Source of the DNA: Amphibiibacter pelophylacis
Lineage (GTDB): Bacteria > Pseudomonadota > Gammaproteobacteria > Burkholderiales > Burkholderiaceae_C
Direction: 5' to 3'
DNA: 64,000 nucleotides
NCBI RefSeq assembly: GCF_037688875.1
Contig: NZ_JAWDIE010000003.1
Coordinates: forward strand, 62,001-126,000
The notes under the pieces: model-generated
Told to the model about the DNA's origin: nothing
Seen by the model: the letters and a program-made list of their open reading frames with translations, nothing else
Database searches by the model: none
Position numbers and translations under genes: made by a program
In this document: positions 34,124-42,602 of the stretch, in pieces
Numbering within the stretch: the stretch's first letter is position 1
Layout of the letters: each line of letters opens with the position of its first letter

Positions 34124-35491
34124 TCAGACGTGCAGCAGCAGGTGCTCGCGCTCCCAGGGCGAGATCACTTTCATGAACTCTTCAAACTCCAGCTCCTTGA
34201 TTTCCGAGTAGACGGTGATGAATTCGCGCCCCAGCACCTCGTGCAGATCGGTTTCGCGGCGCAGGCTCTCCAGCGCCTGCCCCAGCGACCGGGGCAGCGA
34301 ATACGGCGACAGATAAGCGTCGCCCATCATCTGCGGTTTGGGTTCTATTTTCTGCACCAGGCCCAGATACCCGCAGGCCAGCGTCATCGCCATGGCGATA
34401 TACGGGTTGGCATCTGCACCGATCACCCGGTTTTCAACCCGCCGCGCCGAAGGCGTTGAAATCGGCGAGCGTATGCCCACCGTGCGGTTATCCATGCCCC
34501 ATTCGATATTGATGGGCGCCGCCGTATCGCGCGACAGGCGGCGGTAGCTGTTGACATAAGGCGCCACCAGCGCCATCGCCGCCGGAATATAGCGCTGCAA
34601 GCCACCGATATAATGCAGAAACTGCTGCGAGGGCGATCCATCCTCGTTGCTGAATACATTGTGGCCGGTCGTCGCATCCAGCAGACTCTGGTGAATATGC
34701 ATGGCGCTGCCGGGCTCGCCCGCCACGGGCTTGGCCATGAAGGTGGCATACATATCGTGGCGCAGCGCGGCCTCGCGCACCGTGCGTTTGAACAGAAATA
34801 CCTCGTCCGCCAGGCCCAGCGGCGAGGCGTGGAAGAAATTGATTTCCATCTGCCCGGCGCCGATCTCATGAATCAGCGTATCCACGTTCAAGGCCATGCG
34901 CTCGCAGTAATCGTAGATATCCTCGAAGAGCGGATCAAACTCGTTGACCGCATCGATGCTGTAGGCCTGGCGCGAAGTTTCCGCCCGCCCACTGCGGCCG
35001 ACCGGAGCGCGCAGCGGCGTGTTGGGGTCGGTGTTGCGCGCGGTGAGATAAAACTCCAGCTCCGGCGCAACCACGGGCTGCAGGCCCAGATCGGCGTAAA
35101 GCCCGCAGACCCGGCGCAGCACCGAGCGCGGCGCAAACGGCACCAGCACGCCCGCGTGGTCAAAGCAGTCGTGGATGACCTGCGCCGTCGGGTCCACCGC
35201 CCAGGGCACGATGCGCGCCGTGGCCGGATCGGGCCGCAGCTGCATGTCCTTGTCGGTGGGGTCGATCACATCGTAATAGGGCCCGCTCTCGGGGAACTCG
35301 CCCGTCACGCCCATCGCCACGATGGCCTGCGGCAGCCGCATCCCGCGATCCTCGGTGAACTTCGCCCGAGGCAGAATCTTGCCCCGCGCCACCCCGGTCA
35401 GATCGGGCACCAGGCACTCGATCTCCGTCACCTTGCGCTGGTCCAGCCAGTGCTCCAGCTCGTTAAAACTGCCAATGGGCTCGTGTTTCAT
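34124..35491 (-). CDS. glutamine synthetase family protein (gamma-glutamylputrescine synthetase-like)
   Basis: A 455-residue ligase of the glutamine synthetase fold, PuuA group. N-terminal beta-grasp sequence ECLVPDLTGVARGKILP, then the catalytic domain with APELEFYL (metal-binding Glu), AGQMEINFFH, GEPGSAMHIHQSL (ATP and metal His), and EWGMDNRTVGIRSP. In Puu pathways the enzyme attaches glutamate to putrescine using ATP. The start is the ATG at 35491; upstream in-frame sequence is AT-richer and unlike the family. Agmatinase and a PuuB-like oxidase in the same cluster support a polyamine role, but another amine is possible. About 265 bp of non-coding DNA separates it from vapC. Confidence 0.85.
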   Translation of the reverse strand: MKHEPIGSFNELEHWLDQRKVTEIECLVPDLTGVARGKILPRAKFTEDRGMRLPQAIVAMGVTGEFPESGPYYDVIDPTDKDMQLRPDPATARIVPWAVDPTAQVIHDCFDHAGVLVPFAPRSVLRRVCGLYADLGLQPVVAPELEFYLTARNTDPNTPLRAPVGRSGRAETSRQAYSIDAVNEFDPLFEDIYDYCERMALNVDTLIHEIGAGQMEINFFHASPLGLADEVFLFKRTVREAALRHDMYATFMAKPVAGEPGSAMHIHQSLLDATTGHNVFSNEDGSPSQQFLHYIGGLQRYIPAAMALVAPYVNSYRRLSRDTAAPINIEWGMDNRTVGIRSPISTPSARRVENRVIGADANPYIAMAMTLACGYLGLVQKIEPKPQMMGDAYLSPYSLPRSLGQALESLRRETDLHEVLGREFITVYSEIKELEFEEFMKVISPWEREHLLLHV

Positions 35492-35757
35492 GCCTGCTCC
35501 CTGTGTGTCTCGTTGCGGGCCGCCGCCCCGGACAGCCTGGGCGGTATTGTGCCTGTGCGGGCGGGCAATTTCTGTGAAGCGCTGCTCTGGAATCAGCTCA
35601 AAAAGGGCAAATTCAAGGGGCTGGATTTTGACCGGCAGAAAGTCATCGGCAATATATTGTGGATTTGTATTGCACCGAGAAAATGCGGTCATTGCGGTGG
35701 ACGGCAGCAGTCGCAATCACCTCACAGGGCCGGTTCATGCCACAGCATAGAATTTCA

Positions 35758-36174
35758 TCAGCTCACAGGCGTCACCCAGTCTTCCAGCTTCAAGCCCTCA
35801 ACGCGCTGAAACTCACGTGTGTTGTGAGTGACCAGGGTCGCGTTTTCCGCCAGGGCGTGGCAGGCGATCCAGAGGTCATTGGCGCCGATGGGGGTTCCGG
35901 CCTCTTTCAGGCGGGTGAACTGCCTTGCATAGTGCTGGCAGATGCGGATGCCGTCGGGATAGAGCACCGTCACTTGCCTGGCCAGCGCATCCAGCCGTCG
36001 AAGCACCTGGGGCTTGCGGGTGCTGCGCTCCGCGCCCTTAAGCAGTTCGGCCCAGGTGACAAAGGACATGCACAGACGAACATCCTGCGGCAATGCATCC
36101 ACCCGCTGAGCAATGGCAGGCGGCTGGTTCTTGATCAAGTAGATCAGAATATGGGTGTCCAGCAGGTAAATCAC
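35758..36174 (-). CDS. vapC: VapC family PIN-domain toxin
   Basis: A 138-residue PIN-domain ribonuclease. Acidic catalytic residues are visible in IYLLDTHILIYLIK (Asp), FVTWAELLKGAE (Glu), and IGANDLWIACHAL (Asp), followed by TLVTHNTREFQRVEGL. VapC toxins cut initiator tRNA or rRNA; the target here is unknown. The ATG overlaps the vapB stop by four bases. The gene appears intact. Confidence 0.92.
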   Translation of the reverse strand: MIYLLDTHILIYLIKNQPPAIAQRVDALPQDVRLCMSFVTWAELLKGAERSTRKPQVLRRLDALARQVTVLYPDGIRICQHYARQFTRLKEAGTPIGANDLWIACHALAENATLVTHNTREFQRVEGLKLEDWVTPVS

Positions 36175-36434
36175 AGCGCCTCGCGCTCCTGCAGGGGCTG
36201 GGTGTCAGCCCTGTCAGCCTCCAGCGCGGCAACGAAGTCTCCATCGGCCTCGCTCACACCCCGCAGAGCTGCGAGCAGGGCCGCGCCGCGCTCAGCCTGC
36301 AGTGGGTGGATGACCAGATCGCCATATTCATTGCGCGTGACGCTCACCCGGTCAGTGTCCAGACGGAACTCTGCCGGGATGCGCACAGCCTGGCTGTTGC
36401 CGTTGTTGAAGACGCGGGAAGTCAACGTTTCCAT
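36171..36434 (-). CDS. vapB: VapB family antitoxin
   Basis: An 87-residue antitoxin. The N-terminal AbrB/SpoVT swapped-hairpin DNA-binding domain reads SRVFNNGNSQAVRIPAEFRL, and the rest is an acidic tail that should bind VapC. It overlaps vapC by four bases in the usual order. A GAGAA ribosome binding site precedes the ATG. The pair sits between two polyamine genes in the same orientation. Confidence 0.92.
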   Translation of the reverse strand: METLTSRVFNNGNSQAVRIPAEFRLDTDRVSVTRNEYGDLVIHPLQAERGAALLAALRGVSEADGDFVAALEADRADTQPLQEREAL

Positions 36435-36446
36435 AAATATTCTCAG

Positions 36447-36494
36447 TGTGTACGTTTATGTGTGTATTTTGACGTTAGAACTGAAGAATTGCAA
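36447..36494 (-). promoter_or_regulatory. predicted vapBC promoter and operator
   Basis: On the minus strand a TTGCAA (-35, 36489-36494) and CAAAAT (-10, 36466-36471) are separated by 17 bp. Between the -10 and the start codon two direct TGTGTA hexamers (36447-36452 and 36461-36466 on the plus strand, period 14) are candidate VapBC binding sites. The local sequence is AT-rich compared with its neighbours. Confidence 0.45.
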
Positions 36495-36510
36495 GCCAGA
36501 CCCGCCTCCC

Positions 36511-37812
36511 TCAAACCAGATCCCGCAGCCTGTGCCACGCCATTCCCAGCACCAGGCTGGGGGTACGCAGCGCGGCCCCGCCGGGGAAGCGGTGGTGCTG
36601 AAGGCGGGCGAAGACGTCGAAGCGTTCGGCCTGACCGGCTACGGCCTGCGCCACCAGCTGTCCGGCCAGGCCGGTCAGCGCGACGCCGTGGCCGCTGAAG
36701 CCTTGCAGGTAGTAAATGTTGTCGCCCAGGCGGCCAAAATCGGGGGCGCGGTTCATGCTGATATCGACAAAACCGCCCCAGACGAAATCCACCGGCGTGC
36801 CGCGCAGCGCAGGGAAAACCTGGGCCATGCGCCGCGCCATGCGCTGGCCCAAGGCCAGCGGGGTGCGGGTGGAATAGCTCACCCGCCCGCCAAACAGCAG
36901 GCGGTGGTCGGCGCTGAAGCGGAAATAATCCAGCACGAAATTGTTGTCGCACACGGCGGCGTTGGACGGGATCAGGCGCTGGCGCAGTTCGGGCGCCAGC
37001 GGCGCGGTACCGATGATGTAGGTGCCCACGGGCATGATGCGGGCGCTCAGTTCCGGCGCGACGCCCGGGCCGTATTCGCCCAGCGTGCAGTTGCCCGCCA
37101 GCACGGCAAAATCGGCCGTCACGCGGCCCAGCGCGGTCTGCGCGACCACCTTGGGGTCGCGCTGCAGGGCGGTCACGGGCGAATGCTCGAACATCTGCAC
37201 GCCAAGCGCCTGCGCGGCGCGCGCCAGCCCCAGGCCGTAGCGCAGCGGGTGCAGGTGGCCGGACACGGCCTCGTAGGCGCTGGCGCAGTAGCGCGGGCTC
37301 CCGATGTGCTGCGCCACGTCCGCGCCGCTGGCGAACTGGGTGGCCAGGCCGTAGTGCTGCCCCATATGCTGCATGTCGGCTTCCAGCGCGCGGGCCTTGC
37401 GCGGGCTGTCGGCCACGTACAGGTAGCCTTTGACCAGATCGCAGTCGATGTCGTGCGCGGCAACGCGCTCGTCGATCAGCTGGATGGCCTGCAGCGACAT
37501 GTCCCAGGCCAGGCGGGCGTCGGCGGCGCCCAGCTGGCGCTCGAAGGGCTCCTGGCCGCTGGCGTAGCCGACGATGAACTGCCCACCGTTGCGCCCGGAG
37601 GCGCCCGCGCACAGGCGGTCGGCCTCCAGCAGCGCCACGCGGTAGCCGCGCTGCGCCAGCTCCAGCGCCGCCGACAGCCCGGCAAAGCCGCCGCCGACCA
37701 CCAGCACGTCGGCGTGCACGTCGCCGCGCAGTGGCGCAAGCGCGGGCGGACGCTGCGCGCTGGCCTCGTAGTAGCTGGAGCGCTTCAGGGCGATATCGGC
37801 GTCGATCAGCAT
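36511..37812 (-). CDS. FAD-dependent oxidoreductase (PuuB/DadA-like)
   Basis: A 433-residue flavoenzyme of the glycine oxidase/D-amino acid dehydrogenase superfamily, closest in pattern to gamma-glutamylputrescine oxidase. FAD fold VLVVGGGFAGLSAALELAQRG near residue 35, then GASGRNGGQFIVGYASGQ, and the C-terminal YYLQGFSGHGVALTGLAG. The N-terminal SSYYEASA is typical of this group. The ATG at 37812 is the only reasonable start: an in-frame stop lies 16 bases upstream, within the octamer repeat. No Shine-Dalgarno sequence precedes it. It follows agmatinase in the same direction across an 80-bp repeat-filled spacer. Confidence 0.85.
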   Translation of the reverse strand: MLIDADIALKRSSYYEASAQRPPALAPLRGDVHADVLVVGGGFAGLSAALELAQRGYRVALLEADRLCAGASGRNGGQFIVGYASGQEPFERQLGAADARLAWDMSLQAIQLIDERVAAHDIDCDLVKGYLYVADSPRKARALEADMQHMGQHYGLATQFASGADVAQHIGSPRYCASAYEAVSGHLHPLRYGLGLARAAQALGVQMFEHSPVTALQRDPKVVAQTALGRVTADFAVLAGNCTLGEYGPGVAPELSARIMPVGTYIIGTAPLAPELRQRLIPSNAAVCDNNFVLDYFRFSADHRLLFGGRVSYSTRTPLALGQRMARRMAQVFPALRGTPVDFVWGGFVDISMNRAPDFGRLGDNIYYLQGFSGHGVALTGLAGQLVAQAVAGQAERFDVFARLQHHRFPGGAALRTPSLVLGMAWHRLRDLV

Positions 37813-37816
37813 GGCG

Positions 37817-37886
37817 GCATCAGGGCATCAGGGCATCAGGGCATCAGGGCATCAGGGCATCAGGGCATCAGGGCATCAGGGCATCA
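37817..37886 (-). repeat. 8-bp tandem repeat forming a chain of Met-Pro-stop mini-ORFs
   Basis: GCATCAGG is repeated eight times perfectly (37817-37880) plus six bases. On the coding (minus) strand the unit is CCTGATGC, so each copy gives ATG CCC TGA and the A of each TGA is the first base of the next ATG. Eight such overlapping two-codon ORFs start with the ATG at 37884, 7 bp after the agmatinase stop, and a ninth ATG (37820) reads Met-Pro-Pro-Cys-stop, ending at 37806 across the oxidase start codon (37812). The array fills nearly all of the spacer. Confidence 0.95.
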
Positions 37887-37891
37887 CGGGT

Positions 37892-38830
37892 TCAGGAGAG
37901 CTGGCGCTGGCGCGCGGCGTGGCGCACGGCCTGGGCGGACAGATAGGTCCACACAAAGGTGGCGGCGGCCTGGCTGGTCAGCTCGGCGTGGTCGTAGGCT
38001 GGGGCGACTTCGACGCAGTCCATGCCGATGAAGTTCAGGTCGCTCAGGCCTTCGAGGAAGGTCAGCACCTGCGAGCTGCTCAGGCCGCCGGGCTCGGGGG
38101 TGCCGGTGCCGGGCGCAAAAGCCGGGTCCAGGCAATCGATGTCCAGCGTCAGGTAGCAGGGCTGGGGGCCGATGCGGGTGCGAATGTCGGCCAGAAGTGA
38201 GCTCAGGCCTTCGCCGTCGCGGCCGCGCAGTTCGCGGGCGGTGTAAATGGCGCCGCCCTGCTCTTTCACGTAATCGCGCGCGGCGCGCTCGCCGCTGGAC
38301 CGGATGCCGATCTGCACCGTGCGCTGCGGGTCAACCAGGCCTTCCTGAATGGCTTCATACGTCCAGGTGCCGTGGCCGGAAGGCTCGCCGAAGTGGTCGG
38401 TCCAGGTGTCGCAGTGGGCGTCGAAGTGGATCAGCGCCAGCGGCCCGTGCAGTGCGCGGGCGCAGCGCAGCAGGGGCAGCGTGACGGAGTGGTCGCCACC
38501 GATGAACACGCAGTGGTGCCGCGCCATCAGCGTGCTGGCCTGCGCTTCGATGGCGCGGCGCACGTCCGCCAGCGGCGAGGCATTGGGCAGCGCCATGTCG
38601 CGCGCGTCGCCCAGCAGCGCGACGGGGCTGACATCAAACACCGGGTGGATGCCGTCGCACAGCATCAGCGAGGCGCGGCGCACCTCCTGCGGGCCAAAGC
38701 GGGCGCCGGGCCGGTGGGTTACCGCGCCGTCAAACGGAATGCCGCAGATGGCCAGCGGCTGGTCCGCCAGCGCGGGCACGCCCAGAAAATGGTTGCCGTT
38801 GCTGGCGTAGGCAAAGTTTCCGGTGCTCAT
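37892..38830 (-). CDS. speB: agmatinase
   Basis: A 312-residue ureohydrolase that splits agmatine into putrescine and urea. Manganese-binding motifs are complete: GGDHSVTLPLL near residue 115, IHFDAHCDTW near 140, and LDIDCLDPAFAPGTGTPEPGG near 222. The N-terminal GIPFDGAVTHRPGARFGPQEVRRAS is typical of agmatinase rather than arginase; guanidinobutyrase remains possible. It lies 24 bp downstream of aceE in the same direction and feeds putrescine to the PuuB-like and PuuA-like enzymes encoded next. Confidence 0.9.
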   Translation of the reverse strand: MSTGNFAYASNGNHFLGVPALADQPLAICGIPFDGAVTHRPGARFGPQEVRRASLMLCDGIHPVFDVSPVALLGDARDMALPNASPLADVRRAIEAQASTLMARHHCVFIGGDHSVTLPLLRCARALHGPLALIHFDAHCDTWTDHFGEPSGHGTWTYEAIQEGLVDPQRTVQIGIRSSGERAARDYVKEQGGAIYTARELRGRDGEGLSSLLADIRTRIGPQPCYLTLDIDCLDPAFAPGTGTPEPGGLSSSQVLTFLEGLSDLNFIGMDCVEVAPAYDHAELTSQAAATFVWTYLSAQAVRHAARQRQLS

Positions 38831-38854
38831 GAAGGTCTCCAGTGGGTCGCCTGA

Positions 38855-41464
38855 TCAGGACGATGGGCTTGCCGCCTGCAGCGCATCCAGCGCCCTCTGT
38901 GCCGTTTGCGCAATGCTCGCCGCATCGACCTGAAAGTAAGCGCGCAGCGCCGCGCGCGTGTCGCTGCGGCCAAAGCCGTCGGTGCCCAGGGTGTGCAGGC
39001 GGCGGCCTTCGGGGACGAAGGCGCGCACGCTCTCGGGCACCAGGCGGACGTAGTCGCTGGCCGCCACAACCGGCCCAGCGCCGCCCGCCAGCAGGCGCGT
39101 CAGGTGCGATTGTGCGCCCTGCGCCTGACCGTCGCGGGCCAGTTCGCTCCAGCTGGTGATGCTCAGCACCTCAGACGCAATGCCCTGCCCGGCCAGAAGC
39201 TCGGCGGCGCGGATCACCTCGGTCAGGATGGCGCCCGAGCCCATCAGCGTCACGCGCTGCGCAGCGTCCTGCGGCCCGTACTGGCCGAAGCGGTAGCCGC
39301 CTTTAAGCACGCCCTCGTGCGCATCCGGCGGCAGATCGGGCTGGGCGTAGTTCTCGTTCATCAGGGTGACGTAGTAGAAAACGTCCTTCTGCTCGACCAG
39401 CATCTCGCGCAGGCCGTGGTCGATGATGACGGCCATCTCGCCCGCGAAGGCCGGATCGTACGCCCGGCAGTTGGGGATGGTGGACGCCACCAGGTGGCTG
39501 CTGCCGTCCTGGTGCTGCAGGCCCTCGCCGCCCAGCGTGGTGCGGCCGGATGTGGCGCCCAGCAGAAAGCCCCGCGCGCGCTGGTCGGCGGCGGCCCAGA
39601 TGGCGTCGCCCACGCGCTGAAAGCCGAACATGCTGTAGTAGATGTAAAACGGCAGCATGGCCAGGCCGTGCACGCTGTAGCTGGTCGCGGCGGCCGTCCA
39701 GCTGGCCAGGGCGCCAGCTTCGCTGATGCCTTCTTCCAGGATCTGGCCGTCCAGCGCCTCGCGGTAACTGAGGATGGTGTCGATGTCTTCGGGGGCGTAG
39801 CGCTGGCCCACGCTGCTGTAGATGCCGACCTGCCGGAACAGGTTGGCCATGCCGAAGGTGCGCGCCTCGTCGGCCACGATGGGCACGATGCGGGGCCCGA
39901 GCTGCGGCTCTTTGAGCAGGCTGCCCAGCATGCGCACAAAAGCCGTGGTGGTGCTCATGACCTTGCCATCCGCCTGCAGCGCGAACTGCGCGTAGGCCTG
40001 CAGGGGCGGCACGGGCACCACGTCGCAGGCGGTCTCGCGGCGCGGCATGGCGCCGCCCAAGGCCTCGCGGTGCTGGCGCAGGTAGCGCATCTCGGGGCTG
40101 TCCTCCGCCGGGCGGAAGAAGGCCAGGCCCTGCGCCTGTTCGTCGCTCAGGGGCAGGCTGAAGCGGTTGCGGAACTCGATCAGGTCGGCGCCCTCGAACT
40201 TCTTCTGGCTGTGCGTGGTCATGCGGCCCTGGCCCGCGCTGCCCATGCCGTAGCCTTTTTTGGTGTGCGCCAGGATCACCGTGGGCTGGCCGGTGTGCGC
40301 CGCCGCCGCTGCGTAGGCCGCGTGAATCTTGACCAGATCGTGCCCGCCACGCTTCAGGCGATCGATCTGCTCGTCGGTCATGCCCTGCGCCAGCCGCGCC
40401 AGTTCCTCGTTCTGGCCGAAGAAGCTGTCGCGGTTGAAGCGGCCATCTTTGGCGGCGAAGGTCTGCATCTGGCCGTCCACCGTCTCAGCCAGTGCACGCA
40501 GCAAGGCGCCGCTGTGATCGCGGGCGAAGAGGCCGTCCCAGTCGCTGCCCCAGACCAGCTTGATGACGTTCCAGCCGGCCCCGGCGAAGAGTTTTTCCAG
40601 CTCGTCGATGATGCGGCCGTTGCCGCGCACCGGGCCGTCCAGGCGCTGCAGGTTGCAGTTCACCACCCAGACCAGGTTGTCCAGCTTTTCGCGGGCGGCC
40701 AGGGTGAGCGCGCTCATGCTCTCGGGCTCGTCCATTTCGCCGTCGCCAAACACGCCCCAGACCTTGCGTGGGCTGCAGTCGAGCAACTGCCGGTGCGTCA
40801 GGTAGCGCATGAAGCGCGCGTGGTAGATCGAGCTGATCGGGCCGATGCCCATGGAGCCGGTGGGGAACTGCCAGAAATCCGGCATCAGCCAGGGGTGCGG
40901 ATAGCTGGACAGGCCGCGCGCGCCCGCCGCCGGGGCGGTGATCTCCTGGCGGTAGTGCAGCAGATCGTCCTCGCTCAGGCGGCCTTCCAGGTAGGCGCGG
41001 GCGTAAACGCCGGGCGCGCTGTGTGGCTGAAAGAAGACCAGGTCGCCGCCGTGCTGTTCGCTTTTCGCGTGGAAGAAGTGGTTGAAGCCGGTTTCGAACA
41101 GGTCGGCCGCGCTGGCGTAGCTGGCGATGTGGCCGCCCAGCTCGCCGTAGGCCTGGTTGGCGCGCACCACCATGGCCAGCGCGTTCCAGCGCATCAGCGA
41201 CGCCAGGCGCTCCTCGATGGCCAGATCGCCCGGAAACACCGGCTGCTCATCGACCGCGATGGTGTTCATGTAGGGCGTGTTCAGATCGGGCTGCCAGCCC
41301 AGACGCTGCTGGCGCGCCACGCGGGCCAGCTCGTCCAGAATCTGGCGCGCACGCGGCGCGCCATCACGCTGCGCCAGGGTCAGCAGGGCCTCGCGCCACT
41401 CGGCGGTTTCGGCAGGATCGGGATCGGTCGGGGGCGTGATCCCGCTTGGGGGCAGATTATTCAT
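38855..41464 (-). CDS. aceE: pyruvate dehydrogenase E1 component, homodimeric type
   Basis: An 869-residue thiamine diphosphate enzyme of the AceE class. Characteristic stretches: GGHIASYASAADLFETGFNHFFHA, the ThDP motif WGVFGDGEMDEPES...NLVWVVNCNLQRLDGPVRGN (in pieces near residues 238-275), THSQKKFEGADLIEFRNRF, and the transketolase-like centre from residue 495 with LGGEGLQHQDGSSHL. Length fits AceE. No E2 (aceF) or E3 gene is adjacent. Its neighbour in the same direction is agmatinase, so it may be a second copy or a related 2-oxo acid dehydrogenase E1 serving this cluster. The N-terminus (NLPPSGITPP) is longer in Pro and short of the E2-binding consensus, but this cannot be judged by eye. 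Confidence 0.9.
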   Translation of the reverse strand: MNNLPPSGITPPTDPDPAETAEWREALLTLAQRDGAPRARQILDELARVARQQRLGWQPDLNTPYMNTIAVDEQPVFPGDLAIEERLASLMRWNALAMVVRANQAYGELGGHIASYASAADLFETGFNHFFHAKSEQHGGDLVFFQPHSAPGVYARAYLEGRLSEDDLLHYRQEITAPAAGARGLSSYPHPWLMPDFWQFPTGSMGIGPISSIYHARFMRYLTHRQLLDCSPRKVWGVFGDGEMDEPESMSALTLAAREKLDNLVWVVNCNLQRLDGPVRGNGRIIDELEKLFAGAGWNVIKLVWGSDWDGLFARDHSGALLRALAETVDGQMQTFAAKDGRFNRDSFFGQNEELARLAQGMTDEQIDRLKRGGHDLVKIHAAYAAAAAHTGQPTVILAHTKKGYGMGSAGQGRMTTHSQKKFEGADLIEFRNRFSLPLSDEQAQGLAFFRPAEDSPEMRYLRQHREALGGAMPRRETACDVVPVPPLQAYAQFALQADGKVMSTTTAFVRMLGSLLKEPQLGPRIVPIVADEARTFGMANLFRQVGIYSSVGQRYAPEDIDTILSYREALDGQILEEGISEAGALASWTAAATSYSVHGLAMLPFYIYYSMFGFQRVGDAIWAAADQRARGFLLGATSGRTTLGGEGLQHQDGSSHLVASTIPNCRAYDPAFAGEMAVIIDHGLREMLVEQKDVFYYVTLMNENYAQPDLPPDAHEGVLKGGYRFGQYGPQDAAQRVTLMGSGAILTEVIRAAELLAGQGIASEVLSITSWSELARDGQAQGAQSHLTRLLAGGAGPVVAASDYVRLVPESVRAFVPEGRRLHTLGTDGFGRSDTRAALRAYFQVDAASIAQTAQRALDALQAASPSS

Positions 41465-41527
41465 GGCAGTCTCCTGCCTGGACTGTAGCGCAGTCTGGGG
41501 GCTTCAGGCAGCGTGGTCAGACCAGGA

Positions 41528-42508
41528 TCACTGCGGATCCGGCTTTGTCGTCCCGCCCGCGTGCATCAGGTGACCGGCACGGCGCTCCACCAGCGCGCGC
41601 ACGCGCCAGTTGATGTTGGGGTGGGTGTTGAAGAAGTTGTAGATCAGATCCCAGCGGCTGGTCTGCCTGACGTGGTCGTCCAGATACTGCTGGAAGTTGA
41701 CCTGGCCGTACAGCTGCTTGCCCGCCGCCAGCATCAGCAGGCCTCGGTGGGCGCCCTCGCCCGCCATGCAGGCGCCCAGCTTGTCGCAGCCGTATTCGCG
41801 CGAGCGGCTCAGTGGCTGGCCCAGCACGAAGTTCAGCCCGGCAAAGCCCGCCGATACGGCCAGCAGGTTGTACCACCAGCGCACGTGGTTCAGGCGCACA
41901 TGGCCCATCTCGTGGCCCAGGATGAAACGCAGCGAGGCCCAGTCCTGGTTGGCCAGACAGCGCTCCAGCAGGTCGGAATACACCACCGAATAGGCCCGCC
42001 AGCCCGGCACGCAGGTGGCAAAAGCGTTGAGCAGGCCGTTGCCATTGCGCACATACAGTTCGGGCGGGGGATTCATGTCCATTTTCGCGGCCATATCCAC
42101 CCACATGGCCCAGACTTCCGGATACTGGTTCGGGCCGATTTTCACGCCATTGGCGCGCGATTCACCGTAAGTGCTGCCGATGAAATACAGCATATACAGC
42201 ACCAGAGCCGCCGGAGCCAGAAGCACGATGGGCCAATGCAGCCACTGCAGGGCGTCGATCAGCTCGCGTTCTTCGCCACTGAGCTTTTTCAGCACATCGT
42301 CATCGGACAGGCTGGCAGATTCGGGGTGCGCCGCGTGGTAATCCTCGACCGCCGAGACTTGGGCCATATCGACCAGCTGGTCGTGGAAGAAAGACGCGCC
42401 CAGCGCCAGCAGAAAAACCGTCACTGAGATAATGGCGGCAATGGTCAGCAGCCGCAGTTCCAGCGGGTGCCGACAGCGGCGGATCATGTCGCGGGTTTCA
42501 GATTTCAT
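41528..42508 (-). CDS. M48 family metalloprotease
   Basis: A 326-residue membrane-bound zinc protease. Two hydrophobic segments (about residues 20-42 and 95-115) flank a periplasmic or cytoplasmic loop. The zinc motif is ILGHEMGHVRLNHVRW near residue 200, and the third ligand region is SREYGCDKLGACMAG near 245. This resembles HtpX/Ste24-related peptidases involved in membrane protein quality control. It starts at the ATG at 42508. A three-copy heptamer repeat lies just upstream. Substrate unknown. Confidence 0.85.
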   Translation of the reverse strand: MKSETRDMIRRCRHPLELRLLTIAAIISVTVFLLALGASFFHDQLVDMAQVSAVEDYHAAHPESASLSDDDVLKKLSGEERELIDALQWLHWPIVLLAPAALVLYMLYFIGSTYGESRANGVKIGPNQYPEVWAMWVDMAAKMDMNPPPELYVRNGNGLLNAFATCVPGWRAYSVVYSDLLERCLANQDWASLRFILGHEMGHVRLNHVRWWYNLLAVSAGFAGLNFVLGQPLSRSREYGCDKLGACMAGEGAHRGLLMLAAGKQLYGQVNFQQYLDDHVRQTSRWDLIYNFFNTHPNINWRVRALVERRAGHLMHAGGTTKPDPQ

Positions 42509-42523
42509 GGGGGATTCCGTGGG

Positions 42524-42544
42524 GTTTATGGTTTATGGTTTACG
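42524..42544. repeat. three-copy 7-bp tandem repeat upstream of the M48 protease gene
   Basis: GTTTATG, GTTTATG, GTTTACG occur in tandem, ending 15 bp before the start codon on the minus strand. On that strand the copies give TAAAC-like elements that could act as overlapping -10 boxes. Confidence 0.6.
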
Positions 42545-42559
42545 TTTTCAAACAGAATC

Positions 42560-42574
42560 ATCAGGAAACCTGAT
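42560..42574 (-). terminator. small hairpin between trmB and the M48 gene
   Basis: A perfect 6-bp stem ATCAGG/CCTGAT with an AAA loop lies 28 bp after the trmB stop on the minus strand. The following sequence has only a short, interrupted T-run (GATTCTGTTTG), so termination would be weak. Confidence 0.3.
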
Positions 42575-42602
42575 TGAATCCCCTCAGGCCACCCGGCCGC
42601 TT

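Noticed and set aside
37817..37886. Possible CRISPR array
   Set aside because: The 8-bp units are directly adjacent with no spacers, and no cas genes are present.
38855..41488. 860-codon plus-strand frame opposite aceE
   Set aside because: Composition is that of antisense GC-rich sequence; aceE motifs are complete on the minus strand.
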